Positions 63,267 to 64,000 of a stretch of DNA of 64,000 nt are shown here, in pieces. Numbering within the stretch: the first letter of the stretch is position 1; every line of letters begins with the position of its first letter. A model generated the notes under the pieces. That model did no database searches. It saw only the letters and a program-made list of their open reading frames with translations, and was not told the origin of the DNA. The stretch comes from SAR116 cluster bacterium AG-335-B03. GTDB lineage: Bacteria > Pseudomonadota > Alphaproteobacteria > Puniceispirillales > Marisalimonadaceae. The stretch covers positions 1-64,000 of the forward strand of contig QBZG01000003.1 in assembly GCA_003282435.1 (NCBI GenBank). Reading direction: 5' to 3'. A program made the translations under genes and the position numbers.

Positions 63267-63683
63267 TTGAAACAGAAAATAGGTGTGGAAAATATAGATC
63301 ACGTTGGAATAGTAGTTCCAAATATAGAACAAGCTATTAGACATTATGAAAAAAATTTTAATGTTGAATGCGGTGTAATTAAAGTATCAAAAAAACAAAA
63401 AGTAAAAATCAGTTTGTTAAAATTTAAAAATATTAAATTAGAGTTGATAGAGCCTTTGGATCATGAAAGTCCTGTTAATAGTTTTTTGTCAAAAAACCCT
63501 CTCGGTGGACTTCATCATTTGGGACTTGAAGTGAATAATATTGATGAAACATATGACATTGCTCAAAATTTAGAATTAAACCCAATAGGAAAGCCATCAG
63601 AGGGATATCATGGAAAATTATTATTTTTTTTACATCCAAAAAAAATGATGAATACCCTAATAGAGATTATTTCAAAACATTAA
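63267..63683 (+). CDS. VOC family protein (methylmalonyl-CoA epimerase-like; TTG start)
   Basis: NIDHVGIVVPNIEQAIRHYEKNF, LELIEPLDHESPVNSFLSKNPLGGLHHLGLEV. Confidence 0.85.
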   Translation: MKQKIGVENIDHVGIVVPNIEQAIRHYEKNFNVECGVIKVSKKQKVKISLLKFKNIKLELIEPLDHESPVNSFLSKNPLGGLHHLGLEVNNIDETYDIAQNLELNPIGKPSEGYHGKLLFFLHPKKMMNTLIEIISKH

Positions 63684-63696
63684 AAAGGAGAATAAA

Positions 63697-64000
63697 ATGA
63701 AAACTGACTACAATGAAATAATAGTTGAAAGAAAAGAAAATGCTGTTTGGATAACTATCAATCGACCTGAGGTTAGAAATGCATTCAGAGAACAAACTTT
63801 AGACGAAATGCGTGAAGCAGTTCTTGAAACAAGAAATGATACTACAATTACATGTATTGTATTTTCAGGTGCCGGAAAAGAAGCTTTTTCGGCTGGTGGC
63901 GATTTTTATGCAATGAAAAGATTAAACTGGTCTAATGCAGCTCATTGGAATGATAGAATGCTTGGATTAGCAATGGCAATTAGAGGAGTTCCTATACCTG
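63697..64000 (+). CDS. Enoyl-CoA hydratase/isomerase family protein, truncated at window edge
   Basis: MKTDYNEIIVERKENAVWITINRPEVRNAFREQTLDEM...FSGAGKEAFSAGGDF; open to the right edge. Confidence 0.88.
   Translation, partial: MKTDYNEIIVERKENAVWITINRPEVRNAFREQTLDEMREAVLETRNDTTITCIVFSGAGKEAFSAGGDFYAMKRLNWSNAAHWNDRMLGLAMAIRGVPIP

Overview
The window is a low-GC (AT-rich) alphaproteobacterial chromosome segment, probably from a streamlined marine lineage (an inference from gene order and composition). About 1-36.6 kb is core housekeeping DNA: ppiD (cut by the left edge), tpiA-secG-pyrG-kdsA-eno-ftsB, pdhA-pdhB-pdhC-lpdA-lipA, coq10-like, cinA/pgpA/ispDF, ntrB-ntrC-ntrY-ntrX-trkA-dat-hflX, mazG, DUF502, recG, sdhE and mfd. 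From about 36.6 to 41.8 kb there is a visibly GC-richer insert on the 3' side of a tRNA-Ser(UGA). It carries an RND/MMPL exporter, a LolA-like periplasmic protein, an outer-membrane beta-barrel and a small membrane protein. A degenerate copy of the tRNA 3' end lies at its far side, which suggests a decayed tRNA-targeted island. A second core block covers 42-50 kb (mltB-like, rlpA, dacC-like, tmk, holB, metG, tatD, MBL). From 50.2 to 64 kb there is an accessory catabolic region: two paralogous ACMSD-like amidohydrolases, an LLM flavin oxidoreductase, Gfo/Idh, a cyclase, a DctP-like protein without a signal peptide, an alpha/beta hydrolase, a tandem OsmC protein, an IlvD/Edd dehydratase, an SDR, a COG3618-type lactonase, TSUP, VOC and a truncated enoyl-CoA hydratase. 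The best leads are the tRNA-linked trans-envelope cassette, an NtrC homologue that appears to have lost its Walker B and GAFTGA motifs, the lactonase/SDR/dehydratase operon with a tandem OsmC protein, a perfect 15-bp inverted repeat in its divergent promoter region, and a 37-aa ORF absent from the ORF track. All family calls come from reading motifs by eye; no database search was run.
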